Origin: Streptomyces flavofungini
GTDB lineage: Bacteria; Actinomycetota; Actinomycetes; Streptomycetales; Streptomycetaceae
Direction of reading: 5' to 3'
DNA: 64,000 nucleotides
Assembly: GCF_030388665.1 (NCBI RefSeq)
Contig: NZ_CP128846.1
Coordinates: 372,001 to 436,000 of the forward strand
Shown: positions 33,444-41,961 of the stretch, one piece after another
Position numbering within the stretch: position 1 is the stretch's first letter
Layout: every line of letters starts with the position of its first letter
Notes under the pieces: model-generated
The model's database searches: none
Told to the model about the DNA's origin: nothing
What the model saw: the letters and a program-made list of their open reading frames with translations, nothing else
Translations under genes and position numbers: made by a program

Positions 33444-34814
33444 TCAGCCCTCCCCCGCCTTCCGCAACCGCTCGATCGCCCGCTCCACCGGCCGGTGCGG
33501 CAAGCCCGTCCTGCGGCACAGCTCGTCCTGCGGAACGTCCCGCAGGATCTCCTCGACGGGCTTGTCGGCCAGGGTCGCGATCTCGCGAACGTAGGCCTCG
33601 ACGCGGCTCACCGGGTCGTCCGCCAGGGGCCCGCCGGCGGGCGCCGTGAGGCCGCCGCGCGCACCCGTCGCGGACCGTCGGTCCTCCTCGAGCCACGTCG
33701 TCCAGACGCCGCGTCCGACGAGGTGCTCGGCGGCGCTCTCCGCGACCGAACCGTCCTTGATCACGCCCGGGTCGGCGCCGTCGGCCCGGATGAGGAGCTG
33801 GCAGGAGGCCGCCAGCATCGGCGGCGACGAGACCTGCGGGGGCGCCCCGTCGAGCAGGGTGCCGAGCGCCGCCAGGTCGGGATGCCCGGGGACGTGCGGG
33901 GCGAGGCGCTGGACGACCTCGTCCAGGCGGCGCAGGTCGGGCGCCCGGTCGAGGAGCATCGCGTGCGCGCCGACGATGCCGAGGAACGGGTCGAGGCGCC
34001 CCGAATCGAGCATCGGGAACAACTGGCGGTCCGACGTCAGGTCGATGCCCTGGCGCAGCCCGGAGAGGGCGGCCTCGCGGGCGAGGTTCAGGGCCTCGTC
34101 GGCCGGGCGCCAGCCGGTGCCGAGCGGGGCCATCTCGACCGTGGCGTGCTGCGGCCGCGGTCCGTGTGGACCGTTGCCGACGAAGACGAGCGTGGTCCAG
34201 CCCTCCGACACCCACAGGGCCTGGGCCAGCGGCAGCCCCTCGCCGGAGGGTTCGCGCAGCCGCAGCCGGTAGCCCCCGGGCGCGAGCCGGCCGCTCCAGG
34301 CGGCCCAGCCCTGCTGCGGGTCGGCCCGCCAGCCCGTCGCGCCGCCGTCGACGGCCGCGCCGCTCCCGTCGGTGATCTCCAGGGCGCTGGGGTCGAAGCG
34401 CCAGCCGCGGCGCAGGTTGCGCAGGAGCACCATCAGGCTGGGCCTGCCCCGCCGGTGGGTGGACTCCGTGCTCCAGCGCAGGGTGGCCTCGCGGTGGGCG
34501 GCCTGCGTGGTGACGGTGCGTTCGAGGGGGGCCGGGGCGGGGACGCGGGGCAACGGCAGGCGTGCGGTGAACGCCGTCGTGCCGACCTCGACGAACTGGC
34601 CGGCCACCGTGCCCGCGAACCGCTGCTCGATGCGGTAGATGCCGGGCGCGACGGTCGTCTCGATGGTGCCCATGCCGTGGGCGACCTCCCTCATCGCCTC
34701 GTCGGTCACGGTGACGAGCACCGACGGGGTGTCGGGGATGACGACGAACGGCACCTCCGGGCGCCCCAAGGCCTCCGCCGCGCGCGGCTTGTCAGAACTG
34801 GACAACAGTGCCAC
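33444..34814 (-). CDS. Unknown protein linked to caspase-like gene
   Basis: A 456-residue protein of no recognised family. The N-terminal third looks like two beta-sandwich repeats (VLVTVTDEAM... PGIYRIEQRFAGT; later GWAAWSGRLAPGGYRLRLREP), which resembles modules that display small-molecule or peptide ligands. The middle is helical. The C-terminus (VEAYVREIATLADKPVEEIL... RTGLPHRPVERAIERLRKAG) looks like a helix-turn-helix or death-domain-sized helical bundle. The GTG start at 34814 lies inside the caspase-like gene, overlapping it by 23 bp, so translation is coupled. The strict coupling suggests the two products form a functional pair. No enzymatic motif is visible. Confidence 0.72.
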   Translation of the reverse strand: MALLSSSDKPRAAEALGRPEVPFVVIPDTPSVLVTVTDEAMREVAHGMGTIETTVAPGIYRIEQRFAGTVAGQFVEVGTTAFTARLPLPRVPAPAPLERTVTTQAAHREATLRWSTESTHRRGRPSLMVLLRNLRRGWRFDPSALEITDGSGAAVDGGATGWRADPQQGWAAWSGRLAPGGYRLRLREPSGEGLPLAQALWVSEGWTTLVFVGNGPHGPRPQHATVEMAPLGTGWRPADEALNLAREAALSGLRQGIDLTSDRQLFPMLDSGRLDPFLGIVGAHAMLLDRAPDLRRLDEVVQRLAPHVPGHPDLAALGTLLDGAPPQVSSPPMLAASCQLLIRADGADPGVIKDGSVAESAAEHLVGRGVWTTWLEEDRRSATGARGGLTAPAGGPLADDPVSRVEAYVREIATLADKPVEEILRDVPQDELCRRTGLPHRPVERAIERLRKAGEG

Positions 34815-35850
34815 CCCCGGTCACTACCTCGAAGAAACCGCCGTCCGAGAACTCCGGCGCGGTCAAGCTGTCCGCGACGACTTTGTAGAGCCCCGGCAGC
34901 AGCGACGCGACGTGGTCCGCCCCGTCGATGTCCAGCCTGCGCGGCTCCTCGAAGCCCCGGCCGCGCAGCTCGACGCCGCCCCTGAAACCGGGCGGGAAGC
35001 GCAGGGTCACGGGGTACGAGCCGACGCCGCCGAGCCCCTTGGCGAAGACGATCGGCGTGCTGGTCTCCCGCAGGAACCGGGCCTCCTGCGGCACGAGTTC
35101 CCCGGCGGTGCGATCGAGGACGTGGCGGCGTACGTAGCCCGCGAGGCTGTCCGACGTCACCTCGCCCTCGGCGGTGACGGTGCCGCCGCCCGCCCCGCGC
35201 AGGCCCTCGAGGAGAGCGCTGGTGAAGTGTCCGCGCGACCGGTCGGGGTCGGGCGAGAGCTGTTCGTAGGCGGGATCGCCGAGCGCGGAGCCGTAGCCGA
35301 CGAAGCACTCGACCTTGTCGGGGGCCTCGGTGGTGTCGGTGAAGGGCGGCCCGAACGCGGTGACGCCGCCGAAGCGGGTGCGGCAGCAGTCGGCGAAGAA
35401 GACGATCTCGTGGAACGGCGACGCCGATTCGTACCACGACAGGTACGGGCGTACGGCGATGTGGTTGCCGAGGAGGTCCATCGCGGCGTTGGCCATCAGG
35501 AGCGCGGCGTCGCCGCCGAACGGGGCGATGCCGTGCCCGGCGAGGAACACGTACAGCCGGGTGTCGGCCCAGTCCCCGCCGTCCGCGACGGCCGCGCGGA
35601 CCGCGCGGTGCGTCCGGTACAGGGCGTGGTTGACGTTCTCGCGGGTCGGGACGGCGCTCATCACGTCGGCCTCGCGCTCATCGTGTTCGGTGGCCGTGAC
35701 GAGCGAGACGTTCCGCTCGGGCACGTCGCCTCCGGCGGAGTCCACGAGCCAGTCGCGGAATCTCGCCGCGTCGCCGCGCGCGCCGCTGAGGTCGCTGATC
35801 GCCGGATAGCGGTTGATGCCGACGACCACGGCGTAGTGCAGGTCGTTCAT
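34792..35850 (-). CDS. Caspase-like (peptidase C14) protease
   Basis: A 352-residue protein with the caspase-hemoglobinase fold: HYAVVVGINRYPAISDLSGA at the start, catalytic His106 in VFLAGHGIAP, and catalytic Cys156 in FFADCCRTR. HFTSALLEGL matches the conserved post-Cys helix. The last 110 residues form an extra beta domain (VTLRFPPGFRGGVELRG ... LLPGLYKVV) similar in style to the beta modules of the downstream protein. Bacterial caspase-like enzymes are known effectors or activators in defence and programmed death systems. The ATG at 35850 follows GGGGGAAG. It is 43 bp after the alpha/beta hydrolase gene, with the unknown gene overlapping its end. Confidence 0.88.
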   Translation of the reverse strand: MNDLHYAVVVGINRYPAISDLSGARGDAARFRDWLVDSAGGDVPERNVSLVTATEHDEREADVMSAVPTRENVNHALYRTHRAVRAAVADGGDWADTRLYVFLAGHGIAPFGGDAALLMANAAMDLLGNHIAVRPYLSWYESASPFHEIVFFADCCRTRFGGVTAFGPPFTDTTEAPDKVECFVGYGSALGDPAYEQLSPDPDRSRGHFTSALLEGLRGAGGGTVTAEGEVTSDSLAGYVRRHVLDRTAGELVPQEARFLRETSTPIVFAKGLGGVGSYPVTLRFPPGFRGGVELRGRGFEEPRRLDIDGADHVASLLPGLYKVVADSLTAPEFSDGGFFEVVTGGGTVVQF

Positions 35851-35893
35851 CGGGCTTCCCCCTTGTGCGAACCCGTGCGGACGCGTGCACCCG

Positions 35894-37405
35894 TCAGTCG
35901 GCGAGCATCCGCGCGAGGCTCGCAAGGACCTCGGGGTCGTCGTCGAACGCGCCGTGCGTCCGGGCTCCGGCGCGCAGGCCGGGTGCGCCCGCGCCCTCCG
36001 CCACGGGCGACCACACGGTGCGCCGCGGGTCCGCCGCGAAGAACGCCCGCAGGTCCTCGGAGTCCTGCCCGCCGAAGGCACCGTCGGCGGTGTACCAGCG
36101 CTGCATGCCGACGAGCGGCGCGACGGCCGACTGCCGGGCGGGCCCGCGCTCCAGGACCCCGGAGACGAAGTACAGCAGCGACCTCGGGTAGAGCAGCGGC
36201 ACCAGGTGGTCCGCGCGTTCGGCCGGGTCGGTCATCGTGAACATCCGCAGCCGGTCGAAGAGTTCGCGGCGCAGCCGTACGACCGGCGCGAGCTGGGTGA
36301 CGGTGCAGGCCGGCGCGAGGAGCACGACGTCGCGGACGCGGAAGTCGGCGGGCAGCGGGTCGTCGGCGGCGGCGCGCCTGCGGGCGAGGTCGGTGAGCAG
36401 GTTGCCGATGAAGACGGCGCCCGCGCTGTGTCCGACGACGGTGACCTTCGGGCGGCTGCCGGAGGCGAGGAGCTGGCTGAAGCGGTCGAGGAAGTAGCGG
36501 CCCGCGCGGGTCTCGTCGGACTCCGCGAAGGTGTCGGCCGTCTGCCGCTTCATGGCGTCCCAGACGGCGGCGCCCACGTTGGCGACGTAGAACTCCCGCA
36601 GGATCTCCTCGACGACGGTCGGGTAGAGGCCGTGGTCGGTGCGCAGCCGGAAGCGGCCCACGACGGCGGCGATGACGCGCACCGTCTTGCGCACCAGGAG
36701 CGTGGAGGTGACCAGGGCGCGCCGGTTGCCGCCGTCGGCGGTGTCCGCGGCGAGTTCGGCCACCGTCTGCGGTGACATGAGTGTGGCGACCGCCGCGCGC
36801 CCCCCGTTGATGTCGCGCGCGGCGGTCGTCGTGGGTGCCGACCGCAGGACCGAGCCCACGATTTCCCGGTTGCGGTCGGCCAGTTCGGTGTCCGCCGACA
36901 GTTCGGCGGTGATGAGGACGCGTTCGGCCTCGCTGAGCGGCGGTACGGCGGCGGGCGGGGTCAGGCGCGCGTAGGGTTCCTGGCCGGTGCGCAGCAGGTC
37001 GAGTTCGGCGGCCACGGCCCGGGCGGGCGGAGCGGCGAGCACACCCGCGGCTCGGCGGCCGGGGCCCTGGAAGACGACCGCGGCGGCGTATCGGGTCACC
37101 CGGTTCAGGAGTGTCTGGAAGACGCCCTCGCCGAGGATCTGCGGCAGGTTGCCCTGGAGCGTCTCCAGGAGGCCGCTGCTCCACACGAAGAACACGGGGT
37201 CGGCGCCCGCCGCCTCGTACACCGGCGTGAGCCGCTCGGCCGTGGCGAACCCCAGCGCGTCGTCGACGAGCCCGCCGTGGAAGTGCAGGACCACGCGCGG
37301 CCGGTCCTTGAGGCTCGCCACCAGCGCGTCGATGTCGTCGGTCGTCGTGGTGGCGAGCCGTCCGCTCGTGCCGCTGTGTACGCAGCGCCTGCGCGAAGGG
37401 TGCAT
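35894..37405 (-). CDS. Alpha/beta-hydrolase-like protein of the caspase-like gene group
   Basis: A 503-residue protein. The N-terminal part has RVVLHFHGGLVDD, an oxyanion-loop-like motif, and VFFVWSSGLLETL. The C-terminal half has the nucleophile elbow VTVVGHSAGAVFIG, followed by VVLLAPACTV, both typical of alpha/beta hydrolases of the lipase/esterase class. A long helical insertion separates the two. No signal peptide is seen, so it is likely cytoplasmic. A GTSGR start context and the ATG at 37405 with GGAGG seven bases upstream fix the start. Together with the caspase-like and unknown genes it forms a three-gene minus-strand operon. The substrate (lipid, ester or peptide) is unknown. Confidence 0.8.
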   Translation of the reverse strand: MHPSRRRCVHSGTSGRLATTTTDDIDALVASLKDRPRVVLHFHGGLVDDALGFATAERLTPVYEAAGADPVFFVWSSGLLETLQGNLPQILGEGVFQTLLNRVTRYAAAVVFQGPGRRAAGVLAAPPARAVAAELDLLRTGQEPYARLTPPAAVPPLSEAERVLITAELSADTELADRNREIVGSVLRSAPTTTAARDINGGRAAVATLMSPQTVAELAADTADGGNRRALVTSTLLVRKTVRVIAAVVGRFRLRTDHGLYPTVVEEILREFYVANVGAAVWDAMKRQTADTFAESDETRAGRYFLDRFSQLLASGSRPKVTVVGHSAGAVFIGNLLTDLARRRAAADDPLPADFRVRDVVLLAPACTVTQLAPVVRLRRELFDRLRMFTMTDPAERADHLVPLLYPRSLLYFVSGVLERGPARQSAVAPLVGMQRWYTADGAFGGQDSEDLRAFFAADPRRTVWSPVAEGAGAPGLRAGARTHGAFDDDPEVLASLARMLAD

Positions 37406-37535
37406 GTCCGGGCCTCCGGCCAGTTGCCGTTCACCAGGAGCCCCCCGTCGCGGAAGTCCCCCGACTCCTGCCGCTCCTGGCCCTGCCACCGTAGGACGGC
37501 AGGGCGCGGCGCGGCCTCGGGGACGGGCCCGGGGA

Positions 37536-38699
37536 TTACCCCAAGGCGGTCGCCGGGCGCTCCCCCAGGCACTGCCGTACGGCCGCGACGAGGCGGCTCG
37601 CGCGGGCGTCGCCGTGCCCGATCATCTTGTTCGCCACGTACGCGAAGCCCACCCCGAACTCGTCGTCGCCGAAGGCGAACTGGCCGCCGGCCCCGTCATT
37701 GGCGAAGCTGCGCGGCCCCAGGGCGGGGCGGAAGGAGGGGGCGTGGAGGAGGAAGCCCGAGCCCCAGCGGACCCCCATGTCCAGGCCGAGCCAGGAGGTG
37801 CCGCCGGACTGCTCGCGCACCGCGTCGGTGACGGTCTCGCGGCTCAGCAGCCGCTCGGAGCCGTCGAGGCCGGTCGCGGCGGCGGCGTACAGCGCGGCGA
37901 GGCCGGGCGCCGAGGAGACCGCGCCCGCGCCGGGGATCTCCGCGCCGAGGAGCGCGGGGTCGTTCCAGCCGTGCGGGACGTCGACGCCGGGGAAGACGAA
38001 GGCGCCGTTCATCGTGACCATGCGGGTGAGGATCGATTCGGGGCCGGGCATCGGCGGCCTGCCCGGCGCCTCGACGAGCCGCGCCAGGGAGCCGAGTTCC
38101 CGCTCGGGCAGTCCGATCCAGGTGCGCAGGCCCAGGTCGTCGGCGACGGCCGCGCGGAAGTAGGCACCCGGGGTGAGTCCGGTGACGCGGCGGATGAGTT
38201 CGCCGAGGAGGAAGCCGAAGACGTGGGCGTGGTACTCGTACGTCTCGCCGGGCGCCCACAGCGGTTCCTGCTCCTCGATGGCGCGCACCACGGGCGTCCA
38301 CTCGGTGATCTCCGCGAAGTCCGGGGACGCGTCGAGGACGGGGAGTCCGGCGCGGTGGCCGAGGACCATGCGCGGGGTGATGGACTCCTTGCCGCCGCGG
38401 GCGAACTCCGGCCAGTACGTGGCCACGGGGGCGTCGAGGTCGAGGCGGCCCTGCTGCGCGAGCAGGTGGGCGCAGACGCTGACGATGCCCTTGGCGCAGG
38501 AGAAGACGGGTACGACGGTGTCCTGCCGCCAGGCCCGGCCGGTGTCCTGGTCGGCGACGCCGCCCCACAGGTTCACGACCTCCCGTCCGTCGACGAACAC
38601 GGTGACGGCCGCGCCGAGTTCGTCGAACTCGGCGAAGTTCTCCGCGAAGACGTCGGCGACCGCCCCGAACCGTTCGTCGGCCCACCCGTTGTGTTCCAC
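37536..38699 (-). CDS. Serine hydrolase of the beta-lactamase / EstB family
   Basis: A 387-residue class C beta-lactamase-fold hydrolase. The nucleophile motif SxxK is SCAK (in VPVFSCAKGIVSV); the Tyr motif is YEYH (in GETYEYHAHVFG); and SFANDGAGG stands in place of the KTG-like third motif. Such proteins are esterases or D-amino-acid peptidases. It has no signal peptide and is probably intracellular. The GTG at 38699 was preferred because EHNGWADERF matches the usual family start; its ribosome binding site is weak. It lies between the SLATT gene and the alpha/beta hydrolase gene on the same strand, 130 bp from the latter, so membership in that group is uncertain. Confidence 0.85.
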   Translation of the reverse strand: MEHNGWADERFGAVADVFAENFAEFDELGAAVTVFVDGREVVNLWGGVADQDTGRAWRQDTVVPVFSCAKGIVSVCAHLLAQQGRLDLDAPVATYWPEFARGGKESITPRMVLGHRAGLPVLDASPDFAEITEWTPVVRAIEEQEPLWAPGETYEYHAHVFGFLLGELIRRVTGLTPGAYFRAAVADDLGLRTWIGLPERELGSLARLVEAPGRPPMPGPESILTRMVTMNGAFVFPGVDVPHGWNDPALLGAEIPGAGAVSSAPGLAALYAAAATGLDGSERLLSRETVTDAVREQSGGTSWLGLDMGVRWGSGFLLHAPSFRPALGPRSFANDGAGGQFAFGDDEFGVGFAYVANKMIGHGDARASRLVAAVRQCLGERPATALG

Positions 38700-38852
38700 T
38701 GTCCCACTGCTTTCTGGTGACGCTGTGCTCGCGCGACGGCGCAGACCTCCGGCGAGCGATGACCGGCACACGGTACGTGTCACGACCATCCATCTCCAGC
38801 GAATTGCAGAGCCGTCGGCAGGAGCGGGGGTCGGCCGCCGCGAAGGGACGGC

Positions 38853-39410
38853 CTACGCCCCCGGCGGCGTGGGCGCGGCCGGGGCCTGGAGCGGCGGCGG
38901 CACGGCCTCGGCGAGGACCAGGGCGCTGGAGGGGATGGCCGCCCGCATCTCGAGCAGGGCCACCAGCGCGGTGTGCAGCTCCTCGACGCCCTCGTACGCC
39001 TCGTGCGCGAGGATCAGACGGGCCCGGGTCTCCAGGTTCTGCCAGGCGTACCTGCGGCGCAGGTTCGCCATCTGCCGCGCGTCGGCGCGCAGGAACGTCG
39101 ACCCGGCCGAGAAGCCCGCCGACAGCAGGGCGAGGATCGCCGCGGGCACCCGCGCCCCGGGCGAGGCGAGGCCGGCGGCGCCGGAGATGCCGGCGAGCAC
39201 GGCGGCCGGAAAGCCGAGGCAGATGTAGGTGGCGTTCCACAGCTTGCTGCGCCGCTGGGCCCGTCGTGCGCCGATCCGCGCCTCGGCGGCGATCTGCCTG
39301 ACCTCTTCGGCGAGGTGCCGCATCCGCGCGTCGGGCTGCCCGCCGCCGGTGGCGGAGCCGTCGTCGCGCTGCCCGGCGACGTCGTCGGGCAGCCCTTCTC
39401 CTGTCAACAC
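38853..39410 (-). CDS. SLATT-domain two-helix membrane protein
   Basis: A 185-residue protein matching the SLATT pattern (SMODS/SLOG-associating two-TM effector). It has a basic helix RQIAAEARIGARRAQRRSKLW, TM1 YICLGFPAAVLAGISGAAGL, a short loop, TM2 VPAAILALLSAGFSAGSTFL, and a helix RADARQMANLRRRYAWQNLETRAR. Its tail is Ala/Pro-rich. Domain surveys of nucleotide-signalling conflict systems predict that SLATT proteins form pores that kill infected cells. No cyclase or SLOG gene is adjacent here; instead three hydrolases follow on the same strand. The GTG at 39410 follows GGGGGGAA; an in-frame ATG lies further in. Confidence 0.78.
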   Translation of the reverse strand: MLTGEGLPDDVAGQRDDGSATGGGQPDARMRHLAEEVRQIAAEARIGARRAQRRSKLWNATYICLGFPAAVLAGISGAAGLASPGARVPAAILALLSAGFSAGSTFLRADARQMANLRRRYAWQNLETRARLILAHEAYEGVEELHTALVALLEMRAAIPSSALVLAEAVPPPLQAPAAPTPPGA

Positions 39411-39467
39411 CCGTTCCCCCCGAAGTCGGAGCGGGGATCGTATCAACCGCGCGCGCTCACACCGCCC

Positions 39468-40286
39468 TCACTCCATCCACTCCGCCTCGTACGCCGCGTA
39501 CGTCCCGTCGTGCGTCGCGAGGTGCACGAACTGGTCGACGTACTCGCGGAATTGGGCGTCCGCGCGGGGCACGGCGTAGGCCTTCTCGGAGAAGGTGAAG
39601 GGCTTGTCGGGGTGGAGCGCGCACAGCTCGGGGTGGATCTTCGCCTGGTAGCGGGTCTCGCTGGCGTCGGTCATCATCACGTCCGCGCGGCCGTCGATGA
39701 TCTCCTTGAAGATCGTGGAGTTGTCCGGGTGCACGATCAGGGAGGCCTGCTTGATGTGCTTGCGAGCGAACTGCTCGTTGGTGCCGCCGGGGTTGACGAC
39801 GACCTTGGTCCCTGGCTTGTCGATGTCGGCCAGCGCCCCGTCCCCGAACCGCGCCTTGTCGGCGCAGCGCACGATCGGTGTCTTGCCGTCCTCGCGGGTC
39901 GGCTCGCTGAAGGCCACCTTGCGGGCGCGCGGCAGTGTGATGGAGACGCCGCCGACGGCGATGTCGCAGCGCCCGTCCGCGACGTCGTCGGCGATCTCCT
40001 TCCAGGTCGTCGCGACGAACTTCGGCCTGGCGTCGAGGGAATCGGCGAGGTCGTGGGCCATCTTGATGTCGATGCCGCTGTACGTCCCGTCGGCCTCGCG
40101 GTGGGTGAAGGGGCGGTAGTCGCCGGTCGTGCAGACCCGCAGGACGCCCTTTTTCGGCACGGAGTCGAGGAGGGTGCCCTTGCCGGGCGCGGGGTGGTGG
40201 CCCCGGCCCGTGCCGGGCGCGGCGGGCGCGGCGGCGGTGACGGCGAGCAGGCAGACGAGGGTGGACAGGATGGCGGCACGCTTCAT
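39468..40286 (-). CDS. Solute-binding protein family 3 (amino-acid SBP or PheC-like)
   Basis: A 272-residue exported protein with a Sec signal (KRAAILSTLVCLLAVTAAA). The mature part has the family 3 solute-binding fold: LRVCTTGDYRPFTHREADG, GIDIKMAHDLADSL, DDVADGRCDIAVGGVSIT and IDGRADVMMTDASE. The TTGDYRPF phrase and lack of partner permease or ATPase genes also fit periplasmic cyclohexadienyl dehydratase (PheC)-type enzymes of the same fold, so an enzymatic role is possible. The ATG at 40286 was chosen for the signal peptide. Same strand as the M81 peptidase gene upstream, 61 bp apart; it may be the last gene of that operon. Confidence 0.82.
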   Translation of the reverse strand: MKRAAILSTLVCLLAVTAAAPAAPGTGRGHHPAPGKGTLLDSVPKKGVLRVCTTGDYRPFTHREADGTYSGIDIKMAHDLADSLDARPKFVATTWKEIADDVADGRCDIAVGGVSITLPRARKVAFSEPTREDGKTPIVRCADKARFGDGALADIDKPGTKVVVNPGGTNEQFARKHIKQASLIVHPDNSTIFKEIIDGRADVMMTDASETRYQAKIHPELCALHPDKPFTFSEKAYAVPRADAQFREYVDQFVHLATHDGTYAAYEAEWME

Positions 40287-40347
40287 GCGGGCGGTTCCTC
40301 TCTGGCATCGAACGGTACCGGTCGGCATCGGACGGTACCGGTCGGCG

Positions 40348-41961
40348 TCAGACGCGGTGCGGGGTGAGCGGCGGCAGCAGGGCCGCCGTCAGGTCGGGGC
40401 CCGCGCCGTCTTCGTACGCGCCGTCGTCGAAGGGGTAAAGGGGCCGCTCCACGCGGTGGTGGCCGAGCCGCTTGAGGTCCTGGTCGACGCCGCCCGGGGT
40501 GAGCGCGAGCAGCCAGTCGGCCGCCATGTCGTACAACTCCGGCTCCAGGTAGCCGATCTTCACGACGACCAGGTCGTAGGTGCGCGGGTCGATGCCGAGG
40601 CCACCGTCGGCCGGGCCCGTGAAATCGGCGAGCGTGTGGAAGGGTTTGCGGCGCTCGACCAGGATCAGGGTGAGTCCGCCGACCCGGACCGCCGCCATGT
40701 CCACGCCCCGGTCGTACGCGCCGCCCTCGGCCCGGTCCTTCCGGTCGGTGGCGCGCTGCAGGGCGACGACGGTGCCGGTGAGTGCGTACGGTCCGCCGTG
40801 GTTGGCGTCGACCTTGCCGCCGACGGAGAGCGACACCTGCGCCCCCACGCCCGCCTCGAAGCAGCGGGCGACCGCGACCGGGTCGGTGATGCCCGGGTGC
40901 ACGGCGGTGACCTCGCCGGAGCGGATCGCGTCGTTCTCCAGGAGCTTGCCGAGCATGTACGCGAGGTCCCCCGCGCCACCCGCCGTCGGGTTGTCACCGG
41001 AGTCGCTGATGAGGAACGGCCGCATCGTCGAGGCCACGGCCCGCTCGACGCACTCCTCGGCGCTGCCCGTCGGCCCGACGAAGACGAAGTCGCGCCGGGC
41101 GTCCCAGTAGCGCCGGGCCAGCTGTCCGGCCTCGGCGGCGGCACGTTCCGCGTCGTCTCCGGTGACGACGATCGCGGCCTGGCAGCGCGGCTCGTCCGCC
41201 CACGCGTAGCCGACCCACATCGCCGCGTCGAGGATGCCGGGCAGCCGCTCGATGTCGGCGAGCGAGGCGTACAGGGACTTGGCGGGCTCCAGGCGGGTGC
41301 TGGTCTTCTCGCCCGGAAGCAGCACCGGCACCTGCACCCAGGCGCGGTGCGGGCGCCTGCCCTCGCGCAGACAGCGGACCAGGTTGCGGGCCGCGCGCTC
41401 GCGGGTCTCCCAGGCGTCCTCGTGCGGGGCGAGGCGGTGCGCGGTGAGCAGGTCGACGGGCGCGGCGAAGCGGTGCGAGACGTTGCCGTGCAGGTCCATG
41501 GCGGTGGAGATCATCGGGCGCCCGGTGCCGTCGGGCGTGCCGACGCTGTCGAGGGCCGCGCGGACGGCTTCCGTCAGGTCGGCCTCGGCGTCGGTGAGGC
41601 CGACGACGCTCATGGCGCCGTGGATGTCGTACACGAGCCCGTCGAGGGGGCCCGCCTGCCGGATCCGGGTGACCAGTTCGTCCTTGAGCGTCAGATACGA
41701 ATCGGCCTCCACCGGGCCGCCGGGGAGCGCGGTCGCGTGCAGCAGGGGCACCCACTCGACGAGGTCCGCGAGGTCGGAGTCCGGCTGGGTCCAGGTGTAG
41801 CGGCCGAGGAGTTCCCGGCCGCGGGTCTGGCGGAAGTCGTCGGCGGTGGAGCGGTGCGGGCAGAACGTGGAGGACTCGATGCCGATGCCGCCGATACCGA
41901 CGCGCAGGCGGCGGTGGGTGACAGCGGGGGCGGTCGCGTGGGCGGCCGGGGCGGTGGTCAT
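40348..41961 (-). CDS. M81-family metallopeptidase (MlrC-like)
   Basis: A 537-residue M81 peptidase, the family of MlrC, which opens linearised microcystin peptides. Features: RLRVGIGGIGIESSTFCPH near the start, a D-H metal motif in LVYDIHGAMS, MDLHGN in the next strand, then ISDSGDNPTAGGAGD, the strongly conserved family signature, and VVVKIGYLEPEL near the C-terminus. It probably hydrolyses small, unusual or D-residue peptides with zinc in the cytoplasm. Its ATG overlaps the ROK repressor stop by ATGA (41958-41961). The divergent peptide ABC transporter suggests import followed by cleavage. Confidence 0.92.
   Translation of the reverse strand: MTTAPAAHATAPAVTHRRLRVGIGGIGIESSTFCPHRSTADDFRQTRGRELLGRYTWTQPDSDLADLVEWVPLLHATALPGGPVEADSYLTLKDELVTRIRQAGPLDGLVYDIHGAMSVVGLTDAEADLTEAVRAALDSVGTPDGTGRPMISTAMDLHGNVSHRFAAPVDLLTAHRLAPHEDAWETRERAARNLVRCLREGRRPHRAWVQVPVLLPGEKTSTRLEPAKSLYASLADIERLPGILDAAMWVGYAWADEPRCQAAIVVTGDDAERAAAEAGQLARRYWDARRDFVFVGPTGSAEECVERAVASTMRPFLISDSGDNPTAGGAGDLAYMLGKLLENDAIRSGEVTAVHPGITDPVAVARCFEAGVGAQVSLSVGGKVDANHGGPYALTGTVVALQRATDRKDRAEGGAYDRGVDMAAVRVGGLTLILVERRKPFHTLADFTGPADGGLGIDPRTYDLVVVKIGYLEPELYDMAADWLLALTPGGVDQDLKRLGHHRVERPLYPFDDGAYEDGAGPDLTAALLPPLTPHRV

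Noticed and set aside
33011..33649. Possible small secreted protein in the convergent gap (AGTCLAAAFGLAPPTQTSAA)
   Set aside because: The frame has no ribosome binding site, becomes Pro/Ser/Arg-rich and runs into the convergent gene; it reads as GC-rich non-coding DNA.
34639..36240. Plus-strand frame of 533 codons opposite the caspase-like gene
   Set aside because: Shadow frame; the minus strand has His and Cys catalytic motifs with proper ribosome binding sites.
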